A DNA stretch of 64,000 nucleotides. Source: Aliterella atlantica CENA595 (GTDB lineage Bacteria > Cyanobacteriota > Cyanobacteriia > Cyanobacteriales > Chroococcidiopsidaceae). The stretch covers positions 1 through 64,000 of the forward strand of contig NZ_JYON01000013.1 in the NCBI RefSeq assembly GCF_000952155.1. Direction: 5' to 3'. Positions 43,372 to 53,369 of this stretch are shown here, in pieces. Made by a program: the position numbers and the translations under genes. A model generated the notes under the pieces. The model was given only the letters and a program-made list of their open reading frames with translations, searched no databases and was not told the DNA's origin. Position 1 is the stretch's first letter. Every line of letters begins with the position of its first letter.

Positions 43372-43757
43372 CAAATCACAGCAATACAGTCTATCTCTAC
43401 TAATACATCTTTAGGCAAACGAGAAACTTGAACGCAAGCACGAGCGGGGGCTGTTGCTTCATCGAAGTATTGGCTGTAAACTGAGTTCATTGTGGCAAAA
43501 TCGTTCATATCTGCCAAAAAGACTGTAGTTTTTACTACGTTTTCGCACGTCACACCTGCGGCGGTAAGAATAGCCTTGAGGTTGGTAAGTACCTGCTCAG
43601 TTTGCTTAGTAATATCGCCTGCACCAACAAGTTCGCCAGTATCGGGATTTAGAGGAATTTGCCCAGAAACGAACAGCATTTGTCCATTAGCTGCGATCGC
43701 TTGATTATAAGGTCCTACTGGGGCAGGTGCTTTGTCTGTGTTAATAACTTGTTTCAT
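43371..43757 (-). CDS. ridA: RidA family enamine/imine deaminase
   Basis: 128 residues from the Met at 43757 ([20 protein letters not shown]). The catalytic region includes [36 protein letters not shown] and the Arg of [20 protein letters not shown]. It hydrolyses reactive enamines from PLP enzymes. The chosen start overlaps the Nudix stop (ATGA), while the longer frame (to 43796) adds a non-conserved stretch. Sits between Nudix and HAD genes. Confidence 0.95.
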   Translation of the reverse strand: MKQVINTDKAPAPVGPYNQAIAANGQMLFVSGQIPLNPDTGELVGAGDITKQTEQVLTNLKAILTAAGVTCENVVKTTVFLADMNDFATMNSVYSQYFDEATAPARACVQVSRLPKDVLVEIDCIAVI

Positions 43758-44185
43758 GATAGACGAGGACGAATGCCATAATGCCTGTAACGCCAATAAT
43801 CCTGCAAAATGCGATCGTGGTCAAAGCATAAGTTAGCAGGAATGCGCCACGATTCAAAAATTCCACAACTTTTTGCATCATCTCCCGCTTGGGGTTCTCC
43901 TACTGCTGTGGCGATAAATACTACGCTCATAGTATGGGAGCGAGGATCGCGCTTAGGATCGGAATATACCTGAAATTGCTCGATTAATTCTACTTGCAAG
44001 CCAACTTCTTCCTCAGCTTCGCGCCGCGCTGCTACTTCTGCACGTTCGCCATAATCAATAAATCCACCAGGAATCGCCCAGCCTAAAGGTTCGTTGTGAC
44101 GTTCTATAAGAATAATTGGTCGATGCGGGCGATCGCCGAGTTCGATGATAATGTCAACAGTAGGAGCAGGATTGCGGTAAGCCAT
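43754..44185 (-). CDS. Nudix hydrolase
   Basis: 143 residues with a complete Nudix box [20 protein letters not shown] followed by VGL (GX5EX7REUXEEXGU), and [19 protein letters not shown] before it. [20 protein letters not shown] resembles ADP-ribose/nucleotide-sugar-type members. Substrate unknown. First gene of the ridA operon (4-bp overlap with ridA); the next gene upstream is the cupredoxin protein 25 bp away. Confidence 0.93.
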   Translation of the reverse strand: MAYRNPAPTVDIIIELGDRPHRPIILIERHNEPLGWAIPGGFIDYGERAEVAARREAEEEVGLQVELIEQFQVYSDPKRDPRSHTMSVVFIATAVGEPQAGDDAKSCGIFESWRIPANLCFDHDRILQDYWRYRHYGIRPRLS

Positions 44186-44209
44186 TAGAAATATAAAGTC
44201 ATTTCTTCA

Positions 44210-44761
44210 TTACTGTACTTCGACTACACCGCGAAACATATTCATACCACAGGTAAATTGGTATTGTCCAGGTTTTTCTGGAATAAATTCAATCGGCGTG
44301 ATATTATTCAAAGCTAAATCCTGGGCGATGTGAAAATCAGGTATTAGCACCTTCTCCAAACAACTACTTGGATCTTTACGCAAGAAATTTAGTCTAACTA
44401 GCTGCCCTGACTTGACAATTATCCGATCTGGTGCGTATCCGCCATCAACATTAATTGTTAACTCTTGGACACCATGAGTATTTTCGGCTTTTTGCGATCG
44501 CGTTTTACTAAATAAAAACCACCATAACTCAGCACCAATCAATCCTAATCCACCCAAAGTTACAGCAGTTTTTAAGCCTATAGGTTGCTCAATTCGGCGA
44601 AATTCATTAGTTTGCTCTGGCATTTGTGCTGACGCTACACCAGTAAAGCCAAGTAAAAACCCCAAGCTAATAACCGTACCAACAATATACCTCTGGCAGC
44701 GTGCAACTAACCAGCCATTCCATCTGCGTTCATCCGCGTGCATCTGCGTTCCATTCAACAT
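44210..44761 (-). CDS. Membrane-anchored cupredoxin-domain protein
   Basis: 183 residues. An N-terminal membrane segment (YIVGTVISLGFLLGFTGVAS, then AQ) acts as signal, a second (LGGLGLIGAELWWFLF) as anchor, and residues about 98-183 form a cupredoxin-like fold: LTINVDGGYAPDRIIVKSGQ, LVRLNFLRKDPSSCLEKVLI, PGQYQFTCGMNMFRGVVEVQ. Cys and Met residues in SSC and FTCGMNM could bind copper. It starts 2 bp after the copA stop, so the two are co-transcribed. The first residues derive from a dispersed repeat (CATCTGCGTTCATCCGCG), so the exact start is uncertain. Confidence 0.85.
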   Translation of the reverse strand: MLNGTQMHADERRWNGWLVARCQRYIVGTVISLGFLLGFTGVASAQMPEQTNEFRRIEQPIGLKTAVTLGGLGLIGAELWWFLFSKTRSQKAENTHGVQELTINVDGGYAPDRIIVKSGQLVRLNFLRKDPSSCLEKVLIPDFHIAQDLALNNITPIEFIPEKPGQYQFTCGMNMFRGVVEVQ

Positions 44762-44763
44762 AG

Positions 44764-47025
44764 CTAAAATCCTGACTTTGGTCTAAAACTACGCAATCTC
44801 AAAGCATTAGTAACAACCGAAACTGAACTAAAAGCCATTGCACCCCCAGCAATAATTGGACTAAGCAACCAACCAAACAGCGGGAATAAAATACCAGCAG
44901 CAATAGGAATACCAGCAACGTTGTAGATAAAGGCAAAAAACAAGTTTTGGCGGATATTTTGCATCGTGGCGCGACTAAGTTGAATCGCCGTCACAATCCC
45001 TTGCAAATTGCCAGAAATCAACGTAATATCGCTAGCAGCGATCGCCACATCTGTTCCCGTACCAATTGCAATCCCTACATCTGCTTGAGCTAGTGCAGGC
45101 GCATCATTAATCCCATCGCCTACCATTGCTACTATTTTCCCTTCTGCTTGCAATGCTTGCACTTGCGCTGCTTTTTGTTCTGGGCGCACTTCGGCAAATA
45201 CACGAGTTATACCAACTTCACGAGCGATCGCTTCTGCTGTAGGACGATTATCGCCTGTTAGCATTACTACTTCCAATCTTAACTTCTGCAACGCCCTAAC
45301 TGCTTCAACTGAAGAAGGTTTAAGCGCATCAGCAATACCCATTAAGCCGTGCATTTCGCCGTCTACAGCAATCCAAACAGCAGTTTTACCCGCAAACTCT
45401 AAATCTGCTTTACGAGCCTCTAGAGCGCTAGTATCGATGGCTAATTCACTCATCCAGCGCCCAGTACCAATTTGCACCAATCTATCTGCAACTATAGCTT
45501 GAACGCCACTACCTGCGATCGCTTGAAATTTTTCTACCTCTGTTAAACTTACTTCTTGGGCTTTGGCATATCTAACTACAGCTTCAGCTAAAGGATGCTC
45601 GGAATTTCGCTCTACACTGGCTGCTAAACGCAGTAGTTTTAACTCATTGCGATTAGCCGTACCGTTAACAGTGACAAAATCTCTAACTGTAGGCTTCCCT
45701 TCTGTGAGCGTACCTGTTTTATCTAAAACGATAGTTTGAATCTTATGCGCTAGTTCTAAACTGTCAGCACCTTTAATTAAGATGCCATTTTCTGCACCTT
45801 TACCAGTACCTACCATTACAGACGTGGGAGTAGCTAAACCCAACGCACAAGGACAAGCAATAATTAACACCCCTACAGTAGTAGTTAGTGCCAAAGTTAC
45901 GTTGCCCATAATATTGAACCAGATTACAAAAGTAGCGATCGCGATCGCAATTACCGCAGGTACAAACCAGCCTGTAACTTTATCTGCTAGCTTTTGAATT
46001 GGTGCTTTAGAGCCTTGTGCTTGTTGAACTAATTTAACTATCTGCGCTAAAAAAGTATCCTTACCAACTCGCGTCACCCGAAATTTAAAACTACCTGTTT
46101 TGTTAATCGTAGCGCCAATTACTTCATCTCCTGGCTGCTTCTTTACAGGGACGCTCTCACCCGTCACCATTGCCTCATCTACAGTAGAGTCGCCAGCAAT
46201 AACTTCGCCATCTACTGGTATTTTTTCCCCTGGGCGTACCAAAACTATATCGCCAAGTCGTACTTGTTGAATGGGAATATCCATTTCCTTACCGTTGCGA
46301 ATTACTCTTGCGTCTCTAGCTTGCAAGCCAATCAGTTTGCGAATAGCCTCAGAAGTTTGCCCTTTAGCCCGATTTTCCAGCAGCTTGCCCAGTAAAATTA
46401 GCGTAATCACAATTGCTGCTGTTTCGTAGTAAACATCTGGTGCTAATCCTTGATTTGTCAAAAAGCCAGGGAAAACTGTTGCAAATACTGAATAGAAGTA
46501 AGCTGCACTTGTACCTAGTGCAATTAGCGTATCCATCGTTGCTGCATGACGTTTTAAAGCTTTCCATGTAGCTTGATAGAAAGATTTACCACACCAAAAT
46601 TGTACTGGCGCAGTTAGCACTAATTGCAACCAAGGATTATGCAACCATGTAGGAATCCAAGGTAAATTTAACCCTGTCATTGCTGGCAAAGAGCCGATTA
46701 CCAGCACAATACTAATAACTGTACCAACTAAAACCTTACGTTGCAGATGGCGTAATTGGTTCAAACGGGCATCCTTTTCTGCATCTTTTTCGCCGCTAAT
46801 AAATTCCTCATCTTGCAAAGAGTCAGAACTATATCCCGCATTAGTTATCGCCGCTTGAATTTTCTCTAGGTTCGTTTGCTTGGGATTGTAGCTAATTGTT
46901 GCTTGTTCGATACCAAAATTTACGTTGGATTCAACTACGCCAGGAACTTCGCGAATTGCTCGCTCGATACTTTTGGCGCAGGAAGCACAACTCATGCCTC
47001 TAAGTTTTAATGTTAGGGTTTCCAT
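44764..47025 (-). CDS. copA: Copper-exporting P1B-type ATPase
   Basis: 753 residues. One N-terminal heavy-metal domain ([20 protein letters not shown]), eight membrane segments, the transmembrane metal site [10 protein letters not shown], actuator TGES ([10 protein letters not shown]), phosphorylation site [11 protein letters not shown], the HP dipeptide (SEHPLAEAV) and hinge [16 protein letters not shown]. The CPC motif and [12 protein letters not shown] ending mark Cu(I) exporters. Transcription should start at the MerR-type promoter 28 bp upstream (47053-47084). It heads a copper-response unit with the cupredoxin gene. Confidence 0.95.
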   Translation of the reverse strand: METLTLKLRGMSCASCAKSIERAIREVPGVVESNVNFGIEQATISYNPKQTNLEKIQAAITNAGYSSDSLQDEEFISGEKDAEKDARLNQLRHLQRKVLVGTVISIVLVIGSLPAMTGLNLPWIPTWLHNPWLQLVLTAPVQFWCGKSFYQATWKALKRHAATMDTLIALGTSAAYFYSVFATVFPGFLTNQGLAPDVYYETAAIVITLILLGKLLENRAKGQTSEAIRKLIGLQARDARVIRNGKEMDIPIQQVRLGDIVLVRPGEKIPVDGEVIAGDSTVDEAMVTGESVPVKKQPGDEVIGATINKTGSFKFRVTRVGKDTFLAQIVKLVQQAQGSKAPIQKLADKVTGWFVPAVIAIAIATFVIWFNIMGNVTLALTTTVGVLIIACPCALGLATPTSVMVGTGKGAENGILIKGADSLELAHKIQTIVLDKTGTLTEGKPTVRDFVTVNGTANRNELKLLRLAASVERNSEHPLAEAVVRYAKAQEVSLTEVEKFQAIAGSGVQAIVADRLVQIGTGRWMSELAIDTSALEARKADLEFAGKTAVWIAVDGEMHGLMGIADALKPSSVEAVRALQKLRLEVVMLTGDNRPTAEAIAREVGITRVFAEVRPEQKAAQVQALQAEGKIVAMVGDGINDAPALAQADVGIAIGTGTDVAIAASDITLISGNLQGIVTAIQLSRATMQNIRQNLFFAFIYNVAGIPIAAGILFPLFGWLLSPIIAGGAMAFSSVSVVTNALRLRSFRPKSGF

Positions 47026-47052
47026 GTCATACTCTCAACTCGCCCTAACTTG

Positions 47053-47084
47053 ATTGTGAACTCTCCACTTAACTGGAGAGTCAA
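47053..47084 (-). promoter_or_regulatory. MerR-family-type promoter/operator of copA
   Basis: On the minus strand -35 TTGACT (47079-47084) and -10 CACAAT (47053-47058) are separated by a long 20-bp spacer holding the palindrome ACTCTCCA-GTTAAG-TGGAGAGT. MerR activators such as CueR use exactly such 19-20-bp spacers and spacer palindromes. The core CTCCAGTTAAGTGGAG differs by one base from the site at 47857-47888. Confidence 0.8.
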
Positions 47085-47191
47085 TATATTTCGTAATTGA
47101 TAATGCGTACGTAATTACAATCAAGAGAAACATTCCCCTAACTTTGGCATAGTTGGGGGAATAAAATACTGTTCAATATTTAATTCAATAT

Positions 47192-47563
47192 TTAAGCAGA
47201 CATCGCCATAGACATTTGACGACAAGATTCGGCGCAGGTACGGCACATTTCGGCGCAAGCCTTCATTTGAGCATCATCGCCAATTCTTTCGCAATCTTCG
47301 GCGCATTTTTGGCAGATTTCGGCACAAATACCGCAAGTACGAGCGTGCATTTCAGAACCGCGTAGCATAAAATTAGCGCTAGTTTGGCAAATTTCCGCGC
47401 AGTCAAGCATCAGGCGAATGTGAGGAAGTTCGGAGTGCATACCGCCTTGTTGTAGGCAATAGGTAATAGTATTCGAGCAAATGCTATGGCAGTCCAAACA
47501 GTTTTGAATGCATTGTTGCATTTCTTGGTTGACTTGGTGCAAGGATAATGTGTGATGTGTCAT
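47192..47563 (-). CDS. Cys-rich four-helix-bundle copper-storage-like protein
   Basis: 123 residues with many cysteines in helical repeats: CIQNCLDCHSICSNTITYCL, LDCAEICQTSANFML, RTCGICAEICQKCAEDCERI and ACAEMCRTCAESCRQM. The CxxC/CxxxC-lined bundle is that of the copper storage proteins (Csp, formerly DUF326). There is no signal peptide, so it is probably a cytosolic Cu(I) store (Csp3-like). Located between the copA promoter and the efflux operon, read with copA but 100 bp upstream of its promoter. Confidence 0.92.
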   Translation of the reverse strand: MTHHTLSLHQVNQEMQQCIQNCLDCHSICSNTITYCLQQGGMHSELPHIRLMLDCAEICQTSANFMLRGSEMHARTCGICAEICQKCAEDCERIGDDAQMKACAEMCRTCAESCRQMSMAMSA

Positions 47564-47856
47564 TATTTTTACTTCTACTCAATTTTTAGGTACGCCAGAC
47601 AAGTAGCCTCATGCCCATCACGCTAAAGCTTGCAAAATGCGATCTCGTCCTCCCAATGATGGAACAAATATTTCTTGCTAATGGAGTACAGCAATTTCAC
47701 GCTGATTTCATTTTTGGATGGAACACTTACTTCTTAGTATATGCAAATGTTCTAGTTAGCTACGGCGCTATGTTTTCCCTCTCAAACCATCCAAGTTTAT
47801 AAATTATGGCTCCCCTGATTTTGTATTAATTGGGGAAGTTTTTAGCAATCTACCGC

Positions 47857-47888
47857 TTGACACTCTAGTTAAGTGGAGACTTTACAAT
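47857..47888 (+). promoter_or_regulatory. MerR-family-type promoter/operator of the DUF305/RND efflux operon
   Basis: -35 TTGACA (47857-47862) and -10 TACAAT (47883-47888) with a 20-bp spacer containing CTCTAGTTAAGTGGAG, one base different from the copA site. The start codon of the DUF305 gene is 44 bp downstream. The shared architecture implies one activator for both units. Confidence 0.8.
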
Positions 47889-47931
47889 AGCGTAAAGGCA
47901 GATTGATTGCAGATATCAGGAGAATACAAAT

Positions 47932-48600
47932 ATGAAACTTACTAGCATGAAAATAAGTTTTTTAAGTTTAGCAATTATAGCGATCGCCTCAGTAACTGGT
48001 TGTACTAACACTAACAATCCAAATCAAAACATTTCTAGTCCAAGTGTAGATGCTGTTAGCAATACAGACCACAGCACTATGAATCACGATATGGACATGG
48101 ATTTAGGTACGGCTGATGCTAATTATGATTTACGATTTATTGATGCAATGGCAATGCATCACCAAAGTGCGGTAGTAATGGCAAGAGAAGCTCAAGAGAA
48201 ATCTAAACGCCCAGAAATTAAGCAGCTAGCTAGCAATATTATCAAAGCGCAAAAGAAAGAAATTGCTCAAATGCAGCAATGGCGACAAGCATGGTATCCC
48301 CAAGCAAGCGAACAACCCGTCGCCTATGGTGGCGCAAATAAGTCAGTAGTACCAATGTCAGCCAAACAGCACGAAACTATGATGATGTCGGAAGATTTAG
48401 GCGCGGCTGATGCTCAATTTGATTTGCGATTTATTAATGCTATGATTCCTCACCACGAAGGTGCTGTAACTATGGCTAAAGATGCTTTAAATAAGTCTAA
48501 TCGTCCAGAAATAAAGCAATTAGCCCAAGAAATTATTGCTTCCCAACAAACAGAAGTTAAGCAAATGCAACAGTGGCGTAAAGCTTGGTACAACCAGTAA
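47932..48600 (+). CDS. DUF305 lipoprotein with two copies of the domain
   Basis: 222 residues. Lipobox SVTGC places it on the outer face of the membrane. Two DUF305 repeats: DANYDLRFIDAMAMHHQSAV...EIKQLASNIIKAQKKEIAQM and DAQFDLRFINAMIPHHEGAV...EIKQLAQEIIASQQTEVKQM. Each has MHH/PHH-type His pairs; His/Met-rich HSTMNHDMDMD precedes the first. The family occurs with copper and other metal resistance genes and is thought to bind metal. First gene of the RND operon under the MerR-type promoter. Confidence 0.92.
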   Translation: MKLTSMKISFLSLAIIAIASVTGCTNTNNPNQNISSPSVDAVSNTDHSTMNHDMDMDLGTADANYDLRFIDAMAMHHQSAVVMAREAQEKSKRPEIKQLASNIIKAQKKEIAQMQQWRQAWYPQASEQPVAYGGANKSVVPMSAKQHETMMMSEDLGAADAQFDLRFINAMIPHHEGAVTMAKDALNKSNRPEIKQLAQEIIASQQTEVKQMQQWRKAWYNQ

Positions 48601-48624
48601 TTTGATTATAAATCGCAAATTATT

Positions 48625-50196
48625 ATGTCTAGAATTGATTTCTGGCAAATATTACTATGGAGTGCAGCAAGCTCATTATGTTTAAATGCGATCGCTCCTA
48701 ACAATGTATTAGCTCACGGCGGACATGGCAATGAATTTCAAGGCGGACATCAGGCAAGCAGTCAAACTACTAATTCAATTACAGTTGATAAGGAAACTGC
48801 CACCAGGCTAGGCATAAAAGTAGAACCTGTTAATAGCAAGCGCTTAAATATTGGCATTAAAACTACTGGGCAAATTGAGACTGTACCTAACAAACAAGTC
48901 GAAATAACAGCGCCAATTCCTGGAACAATAGTTGAACTATTAGTCGAACCTGGTAGTAGTGTTAAAAAGGGACAAACTGTTGCTGTTTTGTCAAGTCCCG
49001 AACTTGCCGAACTGCGCGTAACTTCTCAAGAAAAACAAGCAGAAGCACAAGCAGATTTGCAACAGGCGCAAGCAGATTTGAACTTAGCCCAACAAAACTA
49101 TCAACGTTATTTGCAAATAGCCGCCGCTGAAATAGCCGAAGCCAAAAGCCAACTAGCACTTGCTCAAGAACGTGACAACAAAGATCGAGAATTAGCAGCA
49201 GCGGGCGCTTTACCTCGCCGTCAAGCTTTAGAATCGCAAACAGCGGTTGTAGAAGCAAAAGCCCAATTGACTAAAGCTGATAGTCGTAGAGACGTAATCG
49301 AAGCTCAAGCCCAACTCAAACGCGCTCAATCGGCGGTAAATGTAGCTAAGTCGCGGATCAATTTGAGCAATGCAACTTATCGAACTAGACTGCAACAACT
49401 AGGTAGCCTTGCGAATGCTAAAGGGTTGGTAACAGTAACAGCGCCGATTTCTGGACAAGTAAGCGATCGCCAAGTTACTTTAGGTCAATCATTTGAGGAC
49501 GCGGGTGGCAAATTAATGACCGTTGTAGACGACAGCGGTGTTTTCGCTACCGCCAATGTCTACGAAAAAGATTTACCCGAAATTAATATAGGTCAACAAG
49601 CAACCGTCAGAATTTCTAGTTTAAGCGATCGCACCTTTACAGGCAAAATTACCCGCATTGGTTCCGTAGTTGCAGGAGAAACGCGAGTAGTACCAGTACA
49701 AATTGCCGTAGATAATTCGCTGCGCCAGCTAAAACCTGGAATGTTCGCCAATATAGAAATCCTCACAAACCAAACAGCAGATGCGATCGCTATTATTCCT
49801 ACTTCAGCAGTAGTTGAGGCAAACGGCAAACAACTTGTTTACGTGCAAAATGGTTCAGCATTCCAGCCTGTAGAAGTGAATTTAGGTCAAACATCAGGAA
49901 ATTTAGTTGAAGTTAAAAGCGGTTTATTTACTGGAGACTTGGTAGTTACACAAAGAGCAAACCAACTTTACGCCCAATCTTTACGCGGTGGTAATGATGG
50001 AGAAGATACGCCGCAAACAACGAATCTAAACGCGGAATCTAATTTACCTTGGTGGTTGCTAGTTCCTGCTGGGGGATTAATTAGTGCTACTGCTTTCTGG
50101 ATTGGTAGGCGTAGTAAACCTAAAAAACTTACTTATATAACAGCCGAACCGATCGAAGAACGCCTATGCAAAACTCAAAAGTCGCAGATCAAATAA
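48625..50196 (+). CDS. RND efflux periplasmic adaptor, CusB/CzcB type
   Basis: 523 residues. A signal region (LLWSAASSLCLNAIAPNNVL), a His-rich stretch AHGGHGNEFQGGHQ suited to metal, the lipoyl/barrel-sandwich halves (PGTIVELLVEPGSSVKKGQT and VTAPISGQVSDRQVTLGQSF), a long Ala/Gln-rich coiled-coil hairpin (about 135-270) and a beta-barrel region ending with a C-terminal membrane helix (WWLLVPAGGLISATAFWIG), unusual for adaptors. It links the CusA-like pump to an outer-membrane channel, which is not encoded here. The next gene starts 17 bp later. Confidence 0.93.
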   Translation: MSRIDFWQILLWSAASSLCLNAIAPNNVLAHGGHGNEFQGGHQASSQTTNSITVDKETATRLGIKVEPVNSKRLNIGIKTTGQIETVPNKQVEITAPIPGTIVELLVEPGSSVKKGQTVAVLSSPELAELRVTSQEKQAEAQADLQQAQADLNLAQQNYQRYLQIAAAEIAEAKSQLALAQERDNKDRELAAAGALPRRQALESQTAVVEAKAQLTKADSRRDVIEAQAQLKRAQSAVNVAKSRINLSNATYRTRLQQLGSLANAKGLVTVTAPISGQVSDRQVTLGQSFEDAGGKLMTVVDDSGVFATANVYEKDLPEINIGQQATVRISSLSDRTFTGKITRIGSVVAGETRVVPVQIAVDNSLRQLKPGMFANIEILTNQTADAIAIIPTSAVVEANGKQLVYVQNGSAFQPVEVNLGQTSGNLVEVKSGLFTGDLVVTQRANQLYAQSLRGGNDGEDTPQTTNLNAESNLPWWLLVPAGGLISATAFWIGRRSKPKKLTYITAEPIEERLCKTQKSQIK

Positions 50197-50212
50197 TAAT
50201 TCACCATCAGAA

Positions 50213-53200
50213 ATGCTTAATGCAATTATCAAATGGTCTATTGCTCGACGTTGGCTAGTTATTTTAGGAGCAATCTTAATTACCCTATGGATAATCCGCG
50301 TAGCAGCGCAAATGCCAGTAGATGTATTTCCCAGCTTTGCGCCACCCCAGGTAGAGATTCAAACAGAAGCTCCTGGCTTGGCTCCAGAGGAAGTAGAGTC
50401 TCTTGTCACCTTACCAATAGAAAGCGCTCTCAATGGTACTCCAGGAGTAGAAACCGTCCGTTCCTCATCCGCAGTTAGTATTTCTGTTGTCAGAGTTATT
50501 TTTGACTGGGGAACTGATATTTATCAAGCGCGGCAGCTAGTAGCCGAGCGGTTGCAACAAGCACAATCAAAGCTCCCTGAAGGTGTAGAACAGCCGCAAA
50601 TCTCCCCAATTAGCTCTCCTATCGGCACAGTAATTAAATACGCCTTCACTTCCGAAACCACTCCCTTAATGGAAGTACGGCGAATAATTGATTGGCAAAT
50701 AACTAATCGCCTCTTAGCCGTACCAGGAGTTACGCAAGTAGTAGTATTTGGTGGCGATGTACGCCAGTATCAAGTATTAGTAAGTCCTGAAAAACTAGCA
50801 GCATTTGACATATCCCTAGCAGAAGTCGCTGAAGCAACCAAGCAAGCAAACGTTAATGCTCCTGGTGGCTATTTAACTACCTCCGATCGCGAATTGCTAA
50901 TTAGAGGTGTCGGGCGCTTGACATCGATTGCAGACTTACAACAATCTGTAGTAGCAGCCCGCAACGGTACGCCTGTAAGATTAGCTGACATTGCTGAGGT
51001 GAAAATTGGGGCAGCACTCAAACGCGGCGATGCGAGTTTAAATGGCAAGCAGGCAATTATTCTAACAGTCAATAAACAGCCGCTTGCCGATACTCCCACT
51101 GTGACAAGAGCTATTGAGACAGCAATGGCAGAAACTAAATCTAGCTTGCCCAAAGATGTTAAGGTAGCTGTCACCTTTCGGCAAAACGATTTTATTAATG
51201 CTTCCATTGATAACGTCCGCGCCGCCTTAATTGAAGGCAGCATTATTGTTGCTGCTATTCTTATCCCCTTTTTAATGAACTGGCGAACTCTAGCAGTGAG
51301 CCTAACTGCCCTTCCCCTATCTTTACTACTGGGATTGCTAGCTTTAAATTGGCTAGGACAAGGGTTAAACGCCATGACTTTAGGAGGGCTTGCTGTAGCC
51401 ATCGGTTCAGCCGTTGACGATGCCATTGTCGATGCCGAAAATGTCTACCGCTCCTTGCGGGAAAACAGACTGAAAGAGAACCCCCTACCACCTTTAGAAG
51501 TCGTCTTTGCAGGCTGTCAGGAAGTACGCGATTCATTGTTTGGCGCAACTTTGATTACTATCGTTGTTTTCTCCCCTATCTTTGCTTTAGCTGGCGTGGA
51601 AGGGCGGATTTTTACACCGATGGGGATAGCTTATTTAGTTGCAGTTTTAGCATCTAGTCTTACTGCCTTGACAATTACGCCTGCTTTATCTGCTGTATTG
51701 TTGCCTTACGGTCATTTGCCAACTAGAGAGCCTTGGGTAGCAAGATTTTTTAAAGGGCTTTATCGTCCTGCTTTAATATTTGCAATGCGTCGCTCTAAAT
51801 TGATATTGATAGCAGCGGCGGCAAGTTTGGTAATGGCGATCGCGATTGCTCCCTCATTAGGACGGGTATTTCTGCCCGAATTTCAAGAGCGATCGCTAAT
51901 TAATGCAGTCAACCTCTACCCTGGCATTTCTTTGGAAACTACTAATGCTGCTGGCTTGGCAATTCAAGACGCTTTAAAAGGCGATCGCCGCTTCGAAGCA
52001 ATTGCTATGCGATCGGGACGCGCACCAGGCGATAGCGATGTCGGTGGCGTGAATTTTGGCGAATTAGATGTAGAACTAAGTGCCGCAGGGATTAAAGATC
52101 GACAAGCGAGTATCGAAAAACTCAGAGCGGAATTTGCTAGGCTGCCTGGAGTAGCAGCAAATGTCGGCGGATTTATTTCTCACCGCCTAGATGAAGTTTT
52201 ATCAGGAGTAAGAACTGCGATCGCTGTAAAAATTTTCGGTTCAGATTTAGAACAACTCCGCAGCGTTGGTGTTGAAGTAGAAAAAGTCATGCAAACTGTT
52301 ACTGGAGTAGTAGATTTGCAACTCGAACCTCAAGTACCAATTAAACAAATTCAAATTCAGTTCGATCGCCTTGCAGCTTCTCGTTATGGCTTAACTGTAG
52401 GAGCGCTTGCGGAAATGATAGAAACAGCACTTAATGGGCAAGTAGTGTCCCAAGTTTTGGATGAGCAGCAAACTTTCGATCTAGTCGTCTGGTTAAATGC
52501 AAACTCGCGTAACAATTTAGATGCGATCGGCAATTTGTTAGTAGATACTCCAGCAGGGCAAAAAATTCCACTGGCTCAAGTTGCCCAAATTACCTACGGT
52601 ACAGGACCAAATACCATTAACCGCGAAAATGTCTCTCGTTTAATTGTCGTCTCCGCAAATGCCACAGGTAGAGATTTACGGTCTATTGTGGATGAAATTC
52701 GCCAAAAAGTAGCGCAACAAATAAAGTTACCTTCTGGCTACTTTGTTGAGTACGGCGGGCAATTTGAGTCAGAGCAACGCGCTACTCAAAATATTTTGGT
52801 GTTTAGCGCGATCGCTTTCGTCATTATTTCAGTTTTAATGTATTTAACCGTCAACTCAATTCCTTCTACAGCTACGATTATGGTCAATTTACCTCTAGCT
52901 TTAGTTGGGGGAGTAGTTGCCGTAGCGCTTACAGGCGGAGTTATTTCTGTCGCTTCTTTAGTTGGCTTTATTACATTATTTGGTGTCGCAACTCGCAACG
53001 GCTTGTTATTAGTTGACAACTATAACAGCAAGTTTGCCCAAGGAATGCCTTTAAAGGAAGCGATCGTTTCTGGCTCGATGGAGCGACTCAACGCGATTTT
53101 AATGACAGCTTTTACTTCCGCTTTGGGCTTGGGACCTTTGGTAATTGGCGGCGGAGCGGGTAAAGAAATCCTCCAGCCTTTAGCAGTAGTGGTATTAGGC

Positions 53201-53365
53201 GGATTATTTACTTCTACAGCTTTGACATTGCTGGTACTACCAGCTTTATATAGTCAATTCGGCAATATTTTAGTGCCGAAAACAAAGGCTGCTGAAACCA
53301 TAGATACAGCAGTTTTAGATTTAAACCATCAAGGCGCATACGCCAAAAATAACCCCAGGAGTTAA
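50213..53365 (+). CDS. RND heavy-metal efflux pump, CusA/CzcA type
   Basis: 1050 residues, full length. Landmarks: IKWSIARRWLVILGAILITL (TM1), PVDVFPSFAPPQVEIQTEAP, the TM4 region AIGSAVDDAIVDAENVYRSL with the acidic proton-relay residues, and GVATRNGLLLVDNYNSKF in TM10-11. The CusA methionine triad was not identified with confidence, so copper versus other divalent metals is open. It uses the proton gradient to expel metal across the envelope. Sits between the adaptor and a small lipoprotein gene (5 bp apart). Confidence 0.93.
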   Translation: MLNAIIKWSIARRWLVILGAILITLWIIRVAAQMPVDVFPSFAPPQVEIQTEAPGLAPEEVESLVTLPIESALNGTPGVETVRSSSAVSISVVRVIFDWGTDIYQARQLVAERLQQAQSKLPEGVEQPQISPISSPIGTVIKYAFTSETTPLMEVRRIIDWQITNRLLAVPGVTQVVVFGGDVRQYQVLVSPEKLAAFDISLAEVAEATKQANVNAPGGYLTTSDRELLIRGVGRLTSIADLQQSVVAARNGTPVRLADIAEVKIGAALKRGDASLNGKQAIILTVNKQPLADTPTVTRAIETAMAETKSSLPKDVKVAVTFRQNDFINASIDNVRAALIEGSIIVAAILIPFLMNWRTLAVSLTALPLSLLLGLLALNWLGQGLNAMTLGGLAVAIGSAVDDAIVDAENVYRSLRENRLKENPLPPLEVVFAGCQEVRDSLFGATLITIVVFSPIFALAGVEGRIFTPMGIAYLVAVLASSLTALTITPALSAVLLPYGHLPTREPWVARFFKGLYRPALIFAMRRSKLILIAAAASLVMAIAIAPSLGRVFLPEFQERSLINAVNLYPGISLETTNAAGLAIQDALKGDRRFEAIAMRSGRAPGDSDVGGVNFGELDVELSAAGIKDRQASIEKLRAEFARLPGVAANVGGFISHRLDEVLSGVRTAIAVKIFGSDLEQLRSVGVEVEKVMQTVTGVVDLQLEPQVPIKQIQIQFDRLAASRYGLTVGALAEMIETALNGQVVSQVLDEQQTFDLVVWLNANSRNNLDAIGNLLVDTPAGQKIPLAQVAQITYGTGPNTINRENVSRLIVVSANATGRDLRSIVDEIRQKVAQQIKLPSGYFVEYGGQFESEQRATQNILVFSAIAFVIISVLMYLTVNSIPSTATIMVNLPLALVGGVVAVALTGGVISVASLVGFITLFGVATRNGLLLVDNYNSKFAQGMPLKEAIVSGSMERLNAILMTAFTSALGLGPLVIGGGAGKEILQPLAVVVLGGLFTSTALTLLVLPALYSQFGNILVPKTKAAETIDTAVLDLNHQGAYAKNNPRS

Positions 53366-53369
53366 CAAC

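Noticed and set aside
47611-47802. 63-residue plus-strand frame between the Csp-like and DUF305 genes
   Set aside because: Lies upstream of the mapped MerR-type promoter, has no ribosome site or recognisable feature; probably chance.
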